Made by a program: the position numbers and the translations under genes
Source: Amycolatopsis taiwanensis DSM 45107
GTDB lineage: Bacteria; Actinomycetota; Actinomycetes; Mycobacteriales; Pseudonocardiaceae
Direction of reading: 5' to 3'
NCBI RefSeq assembly: GCF_000519205.1
Contig: NZ_JAFB01000016.1
Span: 90,988 to 154,987 of the forward strand
Length of the DNA: 64,000 nucleotides
Part shown: one piece after another, positions 10,567 to 21,797 of the stretch
How the letters are laid out: each line of letters begins with the position of its first letter
Position numbering within the stretch: position 1 is the first letter of the stretch
The notes under the pieces: model-generated
What the model saw: the letters and a program-made list of their open reading frames with translations, nothing else
Database searches by the model: none
Told to the model about the DNA's origin: nothing

Positions 10567-11319
10567 TCAGCGCAGTTTGGCATTGAGGGTCTCCGCGAAC
10601 TTGGTCACGATTGCCGTGCGCACCGCGTCGTTTTCCTCAGCTGTAGCCAGCGACCCGGTGCGCGGGAATTCCTGGATTTTGCCAGCCACGTCCAGGCGCA
10701 CCACCGGCTTGTCCGCGTCCTTGCCGTATTGAGAATCGAGCGTTACGCCGACACCGTAATAAAAGGACCCCGACTTGCAGGCCAACGAGTTGTCGCCCGC
10801 AGTCCCCTGACACGGCAGGCCCGCGATATCACTGACTTGACCGGCACTCTTATCCAGATCGTGATTCCAGTTCAGCTCGACAGTGTCCGGGCTGCCAACC
10901 ACTAGATCGTCAACGGCGACCGTGCCGAGATAGCTGCCGTCGCCGCGACCTCCACCGTTGTCGTCGAACTTGAACGTGACCTGGTACTGGCAATCGGCGT
11001 TCGCCACGGCGGTCTCATATGACGCGGCCAGCGGATTCCCACCATTAGACACCCAGACATTCACTGTCTTGTCGTTCGGAAGACGGTCGACATGGTCGAT
11101 CTGTGGCAGCACCGCCCGTAGTTCGTCATCGGACAGCAGCATGCAAGCATTGGGCCAGTCGACGCCATTGGCGACACCCCTTTCCACGCCGGCGACGTGA
11201 ATCGGCGGACCGGGCTGGGCGAGACCGACCCGATATGGCGACGGCAGGTGTCTGCCAGGGCCGCACCCGCACACCGCAAGCAGCGCACCCACGACTGCCA
11301 GGACTCCCCATAGACGCAT
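10567..11319 (-). CDS. DUF3558-type secreted lipoprotein
   Basis: 250 residues from ATG 11319, which has GGAAGGGGG upstream; an upstream in-frame extension to 11478 has no such support. The N-terminus MRLWGVLAVVGALLAVCGC is a lipoprotein signal peptide with an AVC or GC lipobox cysteine. The mature part has the paired cysteines typical of DUF3558 (WPNACMLL, NADCQYQ, GLPCQG, LACKSG). The function of this actinobacterial surface family is unknown. It is the only intact gene inside the relic element at the trhA 3' end and so is probably cargo. Confidence 0.75.
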   Translation of the reverse strand: MRLWGVLAVVGALLAVCGCGPGRHLPSPYRVGLAQPGPPIHVAGVERGVANGVDWPNACMLLSDDELRAVLPQIDHVDRLPNDKTVNVWVSNGGNPLAASYETAVANADCQYQVTFKFDDNGGGRGDGSYLGTVAVDDLVVGSPDTVELNWNHDLDKSAGQVSDIAGLPCQGTAGDNSLACKSGSFYYGVGVTLDSQYGKDADKPVVRLDVAGKIQEFPRTGSLATAEENDAVRTAIVTKFAETLNAKLR

Positions 11320-11525
11320 GAGTGCCCCCTTCCACACGCGATCAACAACGCTAGCGTGCGGAGCCTGACCGGAGGCAACCCGCCCCGACCAACTCGCTCT
11401 CTGGACCGTCGTCGAGCCGTGCGCAGTCGTGACGACCAAGGCCGCGGCGAACGAACCCACACAGCGTGTACGCACCAAGATTCCTCGATCACTAGATCGC
11501 GATCTGGCTCGCCCTGTACTCCTAG

Positions 11526-11788
11526 TTACAGGGTGCTCGCCCCGCCTACCGGACGGAGGAACTCGTCGCGCTCATGGTCAGCCCATCCAGCGGGAAACTC
11601 GCGTATCCAGGAAGACGGAGACGAAGTCCTCCTCGTCCTCGGGTCTGCAGGGAGTCAGGAGAACGCGCTCGGTGCGCAGAGCCGGTGTCATGAACGGGGG
11701 CGCCACCCAGGTGAAAATCAGTGCGACAAACTGGTTTCGCAATCGCTTCATTCGCGATCTGGGTTGCCCGGAACGGGTACGGCTGGAT
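11526..11788. other. Region downstream of the duplicated trhA end
   Basis: 263 bases between the right boundary of the relic element and the DUF4189 stop codon. Open frames exist, but none resembles a known protein or has a start site. If the integration model is right, this is the original sequence downstream of trhA. Confidence 0.4.
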
Positions 11789-12253
11789 TCAGCCGCCCCA
11801 CGATCCTCCTGTTGTCCCGGGGCCGGGGTTAATCTCCCAGTTTTCCCTTATCAGGCAGCTACCCATGCCTTGGTTTTCACACCTGTTTACTGCTTCTTGC
11901 GAGGCGCGGTCGGCCGACGAACCCCAGCCGCCTCCCCAAGCGGTTACCGCATTGTCTTGGCGATGAACGGCTACGGCCGCGTAGCCATTGTTCACCCAAA
12001 CCGCTCCTTGGCAGTCGCCCTGGTACTGCGGATTGTTCATTCCCGTGCTCCGGCAACTGTTGATCGCGGCCATTTCGGCCGATTCGAGCCTTGGGCGCAC
12101 CGACGCCGATACCGCGTCCATCGACATGGAGTAGGCCATGGCTCCATATGCCCCGGTAGGTGGCGCAACGGGATCAGCGGACACCGCTGCTGCCGATATC
12201 AAACCCAGGGAAGCGATCGCGAGCGGCATCAGCACTGATTTACGTACAGGCAT
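11789..12253 (-). CDS. Secreted DUF4189 domain protein
   Basis: 154 residues from ATG 12253, which has GTAGGGGG upstream. MPVRKSVLMPLAIASLGL followed by an ISAAAVSA cleavage region is a Sec signal peptide. The mature part has the DUF4189 pattern: GAMAYS near the start, then AVWVNNGYAAVAV and a WGSSADRASQEAVNRC helix with paired cysteines. DUF4189 proteins are small exported proteins of unknown role, often in actinobacteria. It stands alone, with a TetR gene upstream on the same strand. Confidence 0.78.
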   Translation of the reverse strand: MPVRKSVLMPLAIASLGLISAAAVSADPVAPPTGAYGAMAYSMSMDAVSASVRPRLESAEMAAINSCRSTGMNNPQYQGDCQGAVWVNNGYAAVAVHRQDNAVTAWGGGWGSSADRASQEAVNRCENQGMGSCLIRENWEINPGPGTTGGSWGG

Positions 12254-12439
12254 GATGAATTGGCCCCCTACCCAGCCAAAGGCGAACACAATTCACGTTG
12301 ACTTGATTGAATTATCGATCCGACCACACCACCGGATTCAACAGTTCGATCAACCGAAAAGTCAGTGTGGAACAGGCATCACGGTCTCAACTAGGGCCAA
12401 AGGCCCCGGAAAAGACGGGCCATGGACCCGACGGACCGC

Positions 12440-13087
12440 TCAGGTGTTCCGCCTTGTCGCCAGGTCGAAAACCGTCACGAGTTCGTCGCAATAGGCCATG
12501 ACGTCGAATCCCGGATCGACGGACGACTGGGTCACCGATCCGTCGATGGCACTCCGCACCGCGGCTGCCATCAGCGGCGCGGAAAACTCGCGGAACTCCC
12601 CGGTCTGCTGGCCCAGTTCGAGAATCCGCACCGGATCCAGTTCCGCCAGGTCCCCCTGCGGCGGGTTCTGTTTGGTCGACTCCCCCATCACCTCGTCCAG
12701 CCGCTGCCCTGACGCCGACCGGTAACTGGTCCAGATGTCGAGCATCGCCAACGCATGTTCGCGGTGGGCGCTGATGAATTCGCCGTTGGAGCGGATGTAG
12801 GCGCGCAGCTTTCCGGCGGCCGTCGGCTCGGCCTTCATCGCCGGAACCATGACAGCGGCGCCGGCGAGAAAGATCTCCGTTACGACCGTGTTGAGCAGTT
12901 CGTCCTTGTTGGCGAAGTAGTAGAGCACCACGCTCTTGGCCACCCCTGCCCGCTCCGCGATCTTGCTGATAGACGTCTGGGAGTATCCGATCTCGGCGAT
13001 CAGATTGATCGCACACTCCACGATCTGCGCCCGCCGGGCGCGCTCGGTAAACGTCGGACCATTGTCGCGCTTAGACCGCATGGCCAA
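12440..13087 (-). CDS. TetR family transcriptional regulator
   Basis: 215 residues. The N-terminal helix-turn-helix spans roughly residues 18-64 with the core ISKIAERAGVAKSVVLYYFANKDEL, typical of TetR. The ligand domain is not assignable. No divergent target gene is adjacent: a 21-bp tandem array lies upstream and the DUF4189 gene downstream. ATG 13087 or ATG 13081 could be the start. Confidence 0.9.
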   Translation of the reverse strand: MAMRSKRDNGPTFTERARRAQIVECAINLIAEIGYSQTSISKIAERAGVAKSVVLYYFANKDELLNTVVTEIFLAGAAVMVPAMKAEPTAAGKLRAYIRSNGEFISAHREHALAMLDIWTSYRSASGQRLDEVMGESTKQNPPQGDLAELDPVRILELGQQTGEFREFSAPLMAAAVRSAIDGSVTQSSVDPGFDVMAYCDELVTVFDLATRRNT

Positions 13088-13151
13088 ATCATAGACCGGT
13101 GATCGGAGCAGGCCGGGGTTCGCAGGCCACCCGGCGGGAGGGCCCGAAAAC

Positions 13152-13437
13152 GTAGCGTGGAACTCAGCCGTGCGAACAGCTACTCGGCGCCCGGAGCGCG
13201 AAACTCGGCACCGGAACGAGGAACTCGGGCGCTTTAGTGCTTGAGTGCTTCGGGTGCGGAACGAGGAACTCAGACGTCCGAAACGAGGGACTCGCGCGTC
13301 CGGAACCGGGACTCGCCCAACAGAACCCAGAACTCACGCACCCGAAGCCGGAACTCACGTGCCCGGACCGGGAACTCGCCTGGCGGAAGCCGGAACTCGC
13401 GGGCCTGAAGCCGGGACTCGCGGGCCTGAGGCGGACT
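13152..13437 (+). repeat. 21-bp tandem array 1 (core GG(G/A)ACTCG)
   Basis: Units such as GGAACCGGGACTCGCGCG and GAAGCCGGAACTCGCGGGCC repeat head to tail. The ACTC core occurs at 13268, 13290, 13311, 13332, 13353, 13374, 13395 and 13416, i.e. almost exactly every 21 bases, with more degenerate units from 13152. The array ends at the stop codon of the next minus-strand gene. The core is shared with the arrays at 30420, 54560 and 63832. Confidence 0.88.
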
Positions 13438-14009
13438 CACCCTTCGAGGTCGGGGCCCTTCGCGCGCAGGTCGTCCACTTTGGACATCGCCGCGCGCAGT
13501 TCGGTCAGCCAACTCTCGGCGTGCTGGCCCACCAGGCGCACCGCCCAGGCCAACGCCTCGGAGCGGGACCGGGCGACACCGGAATCGACCAGCGTGTCCA
13601 GCACCTGCCGTTCGGGCTGCCGCAGCCGGGTCATGACCGGCACCGACAGCGTGGTGAACAGTTCGCGAGTGCCACCGATGTGCGCACCCCAGGCGACCTT
13701 GCGCTGATAGCGGTGCTCGGCCTGGCGCGCGATCTCGATGCGCTTGTCCCGGGTGTCCTCGCGGAACCGGCTGATCCGCCCCGATTCCGCCGCCGCCCGT
13801 GCCGCGTCGTCGCCGAACTCCTCGGCCAGCGGCGGCAACTCACCGACGATGAGGATCTCCTCGCGGTCGACCGTGATTTCGGGTGCCGAGACGAACCAGT
13901 CGTCCGGCAGCCTGCCGGCGAACCAGGCGGCGGCGTCCTCCGCCGACGGCGTCTCCGCCTGCTGCCAGCCGCCGCGGCCCTTCCAACCTCGATGTCCGTG
14001 CGTGCGCAT
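13437..14009 (-). CDS. Conserved hypothetical protein, possible ribbon-helix-helix C-terminus
   Basis: 190 residues that I cannot assign to a named family. The N-terminus is basic and glycine-rich, followed by an acidic middle (LPPLAEEFGDDAARAAAESG). The C-terminal segment VLDTLVDSGVARSRSEALAWAVRLV resembles a ribbon-helix-helix or MetJ/Arc-type helix pair. A strong GGAGGCGGAG site precedes ATG 14009, and TAATTATGT about 25 bases further upstream could be a -10 region. The stop codon abuts the 21-bp array. Confidence 0.65.
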   Translation of the reverse strand: MRTHGHRGWKGRGGWQQAETPSAEDAAAWFAGRLPDDWFVSAPEITVDREEILIVGELPPLAEEFGDDAARAAAESGRISRFREDTRDKRIEIARQAEHRYQRKVAWGAHIGGTRELFTTLSVPVMTRLRQPERQVLDTLVDSGVARSRSEALAWAVRLVGQHAESWLTELRAAMSKVDDLRAKGPDLEG

Positions 14010-14065
14010 GTCTCCGCCTCCACGATTACATAATTACGTCGATACACACGCTACGCGCGAGACGC

Positions 14066-16081
<2,016 letters not shown>

Positions 16082-16120
16082 GCCTCCAGGGTGTCACGGC
16101 GGGCGCCCGCGGGCGGCGAA

Positions 16121-16501
16121 CTAGCCGGAGCTTTCGCTCTTCTCCTTCGCCTCGGCCTTCTCCTTTGGCTTCTCCACCGCCTTCTCCGCTGCCTTCTCCT
16201 TGGCCTCGGCCTCGGCCTGGTCCGCAGGCGCCGCGCCTTCGTCGGCCTGCTCGCCGGAAGGGGCCTCGTCGTCCGTGGGCTCTTCGGGGTCGAAGCTGGC
16301 GGGAACGCGCTTCAGGTGTTTGGTCATCGAGCGCACCAGGAATGCCACCGCGATCAGGAAGACGAGCAACAGCAGCAAGCCCGTCGGCGAGGACTTGCCG
16401 AAGTCCTCGCCCTGACCGCCGTTGTCACCGTTACCCGGCTGAGCTGCCAGCACAATCGCGTGCGTGGCGACCGGCGCCGTCACGGCCAAGGTGACGTTCA
16501 T
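16121..16501 (-). CDS. Small single-pass membrane protein with charged tail
   Basis: 126 residues from ATG 16501, which is preceded by GGAG; TTG 16513 is a less likely start. An N-terminal hydrophobic stretch (VTLAVTAPVATHAIVLAA) may be a signal peptide. One membrane helix follows (GLLLLLVFLIAVAFLV), then a long Glu/Lys/Ala-rich cytoplasmic tail with repeated EKA/EKP motifs. It sits beside mca like Rv1083, whose function is unknown. Confidence 0.75.
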   Translation of the reverse strand: MNVTLAVTAPVATHAIVLAAQPGNGDNGGQGEDFGKSSPTGLLLLLVFLIAVAFLVRSMTKHLKRVPASFDPEEPTDDEAPSGEQADEGAAPADQAEAEAKEKAAEKAVEKPKEKAEAKEKSESSG

Positions 16502-16554
16502 CGGGGACTCCAATCGGCGGGAACCTCGAGAACGAGTTTAGGGGGTCTGGGCGT

Positions 16555-16590
16555 TCCCCCCGGCCGGGGGCGTGGGGGCGCAGCCCCCAC
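16555..16590. terminator. GC-rich hairpins downstream of mca
   Basis: GTGGGGGC-GCA-GCCCCCAC at 16572-16590 is a perfect 8-bp hairpin, preceded by a CCCCC/GGGGG hairpin from about 16556. They lie between the mca stop codon and the next minus-strand gene. The same GGGGGC/GCCCCC pattern recurs after greA, beside the tRNA and next to ppx, and looks like a common terminator form here. Confidence 0.55.
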
Positions 16591-16643
16591 ACGGTAGGAC
16601 GGCGTGCGAATGAGGCGTTCGGTCGGCCACGACTGGCCGCCGG

Positions 16644-17633
16644 CTACTGCCGGATGCCGGCGAACAGGTCGTCCTCCGGGAGCGTGCTGTCCACCAGAGA
16701 GCGGACCAGCTCGTATTCCTCGGTGGGCCACAGCTTGCGCTGCACGTCGAGCGGCACCGCGAACCAGCGGCTGGTCGGATCGATCTGCGTGGCGTGCGCC
16801 TTCAGCGCCTCGTCGCGGACTTCGAAGTAGTCGCCGCACTCGATGCGCGTGGTGACGCGCTCCATCACGTCGGGCCGGTCCGGGTCCCACCTCTGGAGCC
16901 ACTCGGCGTAGGGCGATTCCTGGCCCGCGGCGAGAAGTGCCTCGTGGAACAGCTGCATCCTGGCCCGGGAGAACCCGTGCATGTAGTACAGCTTGAGCGG
17001 CTGCCACGGCGCGCCCGCCTCCGGGAACCGGTCCGCCTCACCCGCCGCGTCGAACGCCGCGACCGACACCTGGTGGCAGCGGATGTGGTCGGGGTGGGGG
17101 TAACCGCCGTTCTCGTCGTAGGTCAGCACCACGTGCGGACGGAACTCGCGGATGATCTTGACCAGGTCCCGCGTCGGCTCCTCGACCGGCACCGCGGCGA
17201 ACGTGCCCTCGGGCACCGGGGGCGGCGGGTCGCCCTCGGGCAGCCCCGAGTCGACGAACCCTAGCCAGTGGTGGTTCACCCCGAGGATCTTCGCCGCCCT
17301 GGCCATCTCCTCGCGGCGGATCTGGGGCATGTTCTCCCGCACGCCGGGCCGGTCCATGGCCGGGTTGAGGATGCTGCCCGCCTCACCACCGGTGCAGCTG
17401 ACCACCAGCACGTCGACACCCTCGGCCACGTACTTGGCCATGGTGGCCGCGCCCTTGCTCGACTCGTCGTCCGGGTGCGCGTGGACAGCGATCATGCGAA
17501 GTCGGCCCTCGGCACGTTCGGCCGCCCTCGATTCCTCCGCCAAGACGCTTTCGATCTTCTCTTCGGCCCTGGGCTGCGCCGCCACCGGCGACGGTATGGA
17601 CCCTGGTTCGGACACCCGCTCGTCAGATTCCAC
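16644..17633 (-). CDS. mca: Mycothiol S-conjugate amidase
   Basis: 329 residues of the LmbE-like zinc amidase fold. The zinc motif AHPDDE is at residues 52-57, and HPDHIRCHQ carries the further histidine. The distal [13 protein letters not shown] and SRWF segments are typical of Mca and not of the paralogue MshB. Mca cleaves mycothiol adducts of toxins and antibiotics, releasing mercapturates for export. The N-terminal ~40 residues before [12 protein letters not shown] are longer than in M. tuberculosis and may be partly untranslated. Position matches Rv1082. Confidence 0.93.
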   Translation of the reverse strand: MESDERVSEPGSIPSPVAAQPRAEEKIESVLAEESRAAERAEGRLRMIAVHAHPDDESSKGAATMAKYVAEGVDVLVVSCTGGEAGSILNPAMDRPGVRENMPQIRREEMARAAKILGVNHHWLGFVDSGLPEGDPPPPVPEGTFAAVPVEEPTRDLVKIIREFRPHVVLTYDENGGYPHPDHIRCHQVSVAAFDAAGEADRFPEAGAPWQPLKLYYMHGFSRARMQLFHEALLAAGQESPYAEWLQRWDPDRPDVMERVTTRIECGDYFEVRDEALKAHATQIDPTSRWFAVPLDVQRKLWPTEEYELVRSLVDSTLPEDDLFAGIRQ

Positions 17634-17736
17634 GATGCCTGCAACGACCCCTTCTCACACCGGTATTCCCGGGCTGACGGATAATTGGCTCCATTGTTCC
17701 CCAGGGGTATGACAATCGGCGATGAGGAGGCCCGAG

Positions 17737-18159
17737 TTGAGCACGCGTGCGCTGCCGGAGGGCCGCTATGGGCGAGTGCGTGACCGGGCTCCCCGGCGCT
17801 GGCGGAAGTGGGTGTTCACCGCGGCCGGCCTCGTCCTGGGCGTGGTGGTGACGTGGGTCGCCTACGTGAACATCGGGCCCGCGCCGATCTCCGCCGACCG
17901 GCTGTCCTACGCCAACCGGCCCGGCAACGTCATGGAACTCACCATCAACGTGGTCCGTGACGACGAGTCACGGCCCGGGGTGTGCATCGTGCGAACCCGG
18001 GACAAGTCGGGCGCGGAGAGCGGCCGCAAAGAGGTATTCGTGCCGCCCGGGAACAATCAGAGCCTGCAGACGACCTTGATTCACAGCACCGACCTGCCCG
18101 TTATGGCCGACATCTTCGGATGCTCGTACACAGTCCCGCCTTATTTGTCAAGAAACTAG
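17737..18159 (+). CDS. DUF4307 membrane protein
   Basis: 140 residues from TTG 17737, chosen because GAGGAGG sits 6-7 bases upstream; ATG 17722 would overlap that site. The start [11 protein letters not shown] and one membrane helix ([20 protein letters not shown]) followed by an extracytoplasmic domain with two cysteines define DUF4307, the Rv1081c family. No function is known. It is divergent from mca and upstream of greA, as in M. tuberculosis. Confidence 0.8.
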   Translation: MSTRALPEGRYGRVRDRAPRRWRKWVFTAAGLVLGVVVTWVAYVNIGPAPISADRLSYANRPGNVMELTINVVRDDESRPGVCIVRTRDKSGAESGRKEVFVPPGNNQSLQTTLIHSTDLPVMADIFGCSYTVPPYLSRN

Positions 18160-18224
18160 CGGCCAACGGAGTGAACGCGTCGCCGAACGTCCGATGAGTA
18201 GGACAACGGGCGGCACTGACCATG

Positions 18225-18285
18225 GTTTGCGTGCTATTCTGGTCTTTCGGCACGGCCCGAGCGGGCCGTGTCTTCCTTTATCTCA
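18225..18285 (+). promoter_or_regulatory. greA promoter and hairpin leader
   Basis: A plausible promoter TTGCGT...TATTCT lies at about 18228-18244. Just after the expected transcription start comes the perfect hairpin CACGGCCC-GAGC-GGGCCGTG (18251-18270), followed by the pyrimidine run TCTTCCTTTATCT. This looks like an intrinsic terminator about 80 bases upstream of greA, as in an attenuated leader or a leader that yields a short RNA. Promoter placement is by eye. Confidence 0.5.
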
Positions 18286-18352
18286 GCCGCGCCGACGTGT
18301 CGGCGGGGCTGGCCGGCTTGTATACCCATGCCCGGCAGGCCACGACGAGGAG

Positions 18353-18850
18353 ATGGTGACCGTGAGCGACACCCAGGTGACCTGGCTTACTCAGGAAGCC
18401 TACGACAGGCTCAAGCACGAGCTCGACCAACTGATCGAGAATCGTCCGGTCATCGCCGCGAAGATCAACGACAGCCGGGAAGAGGGCGACCTCAAGGAAA
18501 ACGGGGGCTACCACGCGGCTCGCGAGGAGCAGGGCCAGGCCGAGGCGCGGATCCGCCACCTGCAGGAACTGCTGCGGGCGGCGAAGGTCGGCGAGGCACC
18601 GCCGAACGACGGCATCGCGGAACCGGGCATGGTGCTCACCGTGCGTTACGAGGGCGACGACGAAGACGAGACCTTCCTGCTCGCCACTCGTGAAGAGGGT
18701 GCCGAGGGCGAGCTCGACGTGTACTCGCCGGAATCGCCGCTGGGCAAGGCTCTGCTGGGCGCCAAGGAGGGCGAGACCCGCGAGTACGACCTGCCCAACG
18801 GCAAGACCCAGCAGGTCAAGCTGGTCAAGGCCGTGCCCTACACCGGGTAA
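18353..18850 (+). CDS. greA: Transcription elongation factor GreA
   Basis: 165 residues. The N-terminal coiled coil carries the acidic tip [21 protein letters not shown] that enters the RNA polymerase secondary channel and stimulates transcript cleavage. The C-terminal FKBP-like domain ends with [14 protein letters not shown] and [18 protein letters not shown] precedes ATG 18353. GTG 18362, giving [11 protein letters not shown], would match the usual mycobacterial N-terminus and is an alternative start. The leader contains a terminator-like hairpin. Confidence 0.95.
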   Translation: MVTVSDTQVTWLTQEAYDRLKHELDQLIENRPVIAAKINDSREEGDLKENGGYHAAREEQGQAEARIRHLQELLRAAKVGEAPPNDGIAEPGMVLTVRYEGDDEDETFLLATREEGAEGELDVYSPESPLGKALLGAKEGETREYDLPNGKTQQVKLVKAVPYTG

Positions 18851-18916
18851 TCGGCGAGGGAGTGGGAGGAGTGTGCTCGCGGAGAGCGCTCGCCGTTGAT
18901 CCCTCGCCGGTGTCTT

Positions 18917-18960
18917 CTGGGGGTGCAACCCCCAGGCCCCGCCCGGGGGCGAGCCCCCGG
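18917..18960. terminator. Twin hairpins after greA
   Basis: CTGGGGGT-GCA-ACCCCCAG (18917-18935) and CCGGGGGC-GA-GCCCCCGG (18943-18960) are perfect inverted repeats 67 bases past the greA stop codon. No T-run follows, as is usual in high-GC actinobacteria. Confidence 0.65.
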
Positions 18961-19079
18961 ACCCCCCGGAGCGGGTCGCGTTGCGTTGTTCACCTGCTGA
19001 ACCGTCGTGATCGCTACGGAGACACCGTGGCTGGATTACTGAGTCGCAATGATTCGCGTGCTGAGGTGATGGGGACGCT

Positions 19080-19880
19080 ATGAGTTCTGAACCGATTTGC
19101 GTCACGTGTGGCACACAGTACGCGGCGCCGCGGGCCGACTGCCCGATCTGCCTGGACGACCGGCAGTGGGTGCCGGCGTCCGGGCAGCAGTGGACCGACC
19201 TGGACACGCTCCGGGCCGGCGAGCACACCGCGCAGATCGAGGACGAGGGTCCCGGGCTGGTCGGCGTCGGCAGCACGCCCCGGTTCGCCATCGGCCAGCG
19301 CGCCCTGCTGGTCCGGGCCGGTTCCGGGAACTTCCTCTGGGACTGCGCCGCCTACCTCGACGACGAGATCGTCGCGCGGATCACCGAACTCGGCGGCCTC
19401 ACCGGCATCGCGATCAGCCACCCACACTATTACACGACCATGGTGGAGTGGGCACACGCCTTCGACGTGCCGGTGTACCTGCACGAGAAGGACCGGGAGT
19501 GGATCGGCCGCCCAGACGACGCGCTCCAGCTGTGGAGCGGCGAGACGAAGCAGCTCGGCGACGCGCTCACGCTGATCAACCTCGGGGTGCACTTCCCCGG
19601 CGGCACCGTGCTGCACTGGCCGGCCGGTGAGGACGGCCGTGGCGCACTGCTCTCCGGCGACATCGTGTTCGCCAACCCGGACCGCAAGTCCGTCAGCTTC
19701 ATGTACAGCTATCCCAACCACATCCCGGAGCGGCCGGCGATCGTGCGGCGGGCCGCCCAGATGCTGCAGGGGTACCAGTTCAACGCCATCTACGGCGCCT
19801 GGTGGGGCACCATCATTCCCGACGACGCGCACGCGGTCGTGCAGCGCTCGGCCAAGCGCTACCTCGACTTCGTTTCCTGA
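19080..19880 (+). CDS. Zinc-ribbon protein with a degenerate MBL fold
   Basis: 266 residues. CVTCGTQY...CPICLDD at residues 7-28 is a four-cysteine zinc ribbon. The body has a metallo-beta-lactamase fold outline, but the usual HxHxDH is SHPHYYTTM, lacking the Asp and last His. A later GDIVF and the C-terminal GAWWGTII are present. It may bind fewer metals or act differently from typical hydrolases. The substrate is unknown. It overlaps the converging AsnC gene by 22 bases. Confidence 0.7.
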   Translation: MSSEPICVTCGTQYAAPRADCPICLDDRQWVPASGQQWTDLDTLRAGEHTAQIEDEGPGLVGVGSTPRFAIGQRALLVRAGSGNFLWDCAAYLDDEIVARITELGGLTGIAISHPHYYTTMVEWAHAFDVPVYLHEKDREWIGRPDDALQLWSGETKQLGDALTLINLGVHFPGGTVLHWPAGEDGRGALLSGDIVFANPDRKSVSFMYSYPNHIPERPAIVRRAAQMLQGYQFNAIYGAWWGTIIPDDAHAVVQRSAKRYLDFVS

Positions 19881-20368
19881 GCAAGCCGTTCCAGCAACGG
19901 GCGGACGCGTGGCGGGATCGGGGTCGACAGGGCCATAGACGTCGAGGTGCGGAGCACGTCGGGCACGCTGACCATTTCGTCGATCACGCGCTGCAGGTCG
20001 TCGTGGTCGCGGGCGACCAGGCGCACGAACAGGTCACCCTGGCCGGTGGTGGCGTGCGCCTCGCACACCTGCTCGATGGCCGACAGCGCCTCGATCACCC
20101 TGGCCCGCCGCCCCTGCGCGATCTCCAGCACCGCGAACGCGGTCAGCCCGTAGCCCATCGCGGCCAGGTTCAGCTCGGGCGGGAACCCGGCCAGCACGCC
20201 GCGTTCGGCCAGCCGGTCCAGCCGGGCCTGCACGGTGCCACGCGCGACGCCGAGCCGCCGTGCGCATTCGAGTACGCCGAGTCGGGGCGCGTCCGTGAGC
20301 AAAAGCAGCAACCGCGCGTCCAGATCATCCAATGTGCCCACCTCCGGACCACCATACTGGCTATTCAC
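19859..20368 (-). CDS. Lrp/AsnC family transcriptional regulator
   Basis: 169 residues. The N-terminal winged helix includes DDLDARLLLLLTDAPRLGVLECARRLGVARGTV, and the C-terminal ligand domain is of the RAM/ACT type (TTGQGDLFVRLVARDHDDLQ). It is divergent from hpd with 66 bases between start codons, so it is the likely regulator of tyrosine catabolism in response to an amino acid. The 3' end overlaps the preceding gene. Confidence 0.88.
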   Translation of the reverse strand: MNSQYGGPEVGTLDDLDARLLLLLTDAPRLGVLECARRLGVARGTVQARLDRLAERGVLAGFPPELNLAAMGYGLTAFAVLEIAQGRRARVIEALSAIEQVCEAHATTGQGDLFVRLVARDHDDLQRVIDEMVSVPDVLRTSTSMALSTPIPPRVRPLLERLAQETKSR

Positions 20369-21598
<1,230 letters not shown>

Positions 21599-21604
21599 CT
21601 GCTT

Positions 21605-21786
21605 GGCGGTGTTTCACAGCAGCGGAGCCACTCGCGGTGGGGCCGTCAGCTGCACACCGCTGGGGGTTCTGAGGCGGTTCCTGGCGAGGACAGCGCCGAC
21701 GTGGTGAATTGGTTTTTCATCAGGAGGCGACCCCAGACCCAGGGACCGCCTCAGGTTCCGCTACCCGCACCGCCACGCAAGCCTCT
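21605..21786 (+). repeat. Palindromic element family A, copy 2 (full)
   Basis: The left flank begins GGCGGTGTTTCACAGC. The left stem arm TGAGGCGGTTCCTGG (21670-21684) pairs with CCAGGGACCGCCTCA (21739-21753), 15 bp with a single G-U pair. The loop between contains the conserved GAGGACAGCGCCGACGTGG and TTCATCAGGAGGCGA. The right flank TTCCGCTACCCGCACCGCC leads to CACGCAAGCC. It lies between the convergent hpd and ilvA genes. Confidence 0.9.
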
Positions 21787-21797
21787 CCGACAGTCTT

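Larger units (their letters stand above)
10244..11525. mobile_element. Relic of a small integrated element at the 3' end of trhA
   Basis: The left boundary is the trhA 3' end at 10244-10279. The right boundary is a second version of the same 36 bases at 11490-11525, with 31 of 36 positions identical and an 18-base identical core ATCGCGATCTGGCTCGCC at 10250-10267 and 11496-11513. Translated, both ends read IAIWLA(I/L)Y(A/S)-stop, so the right copy is a diverged trhA terminus. Inside lie a tyrosine-recombinase C-terminal relic next to the left end and a DUF3558 lipoprotein gene. This is the pattern of an element that integrated by site-specific recombination and then decayed. Confidence 0.6.

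Noticed and set aside
13152..13437. CRISPR array at the regularly spaced repeats
   Set aside because: Units are 21 bp head to tail with no separate unique spacers, and no cas genes are present. The same applies to the arrays at 30420, 54560 and 63832.
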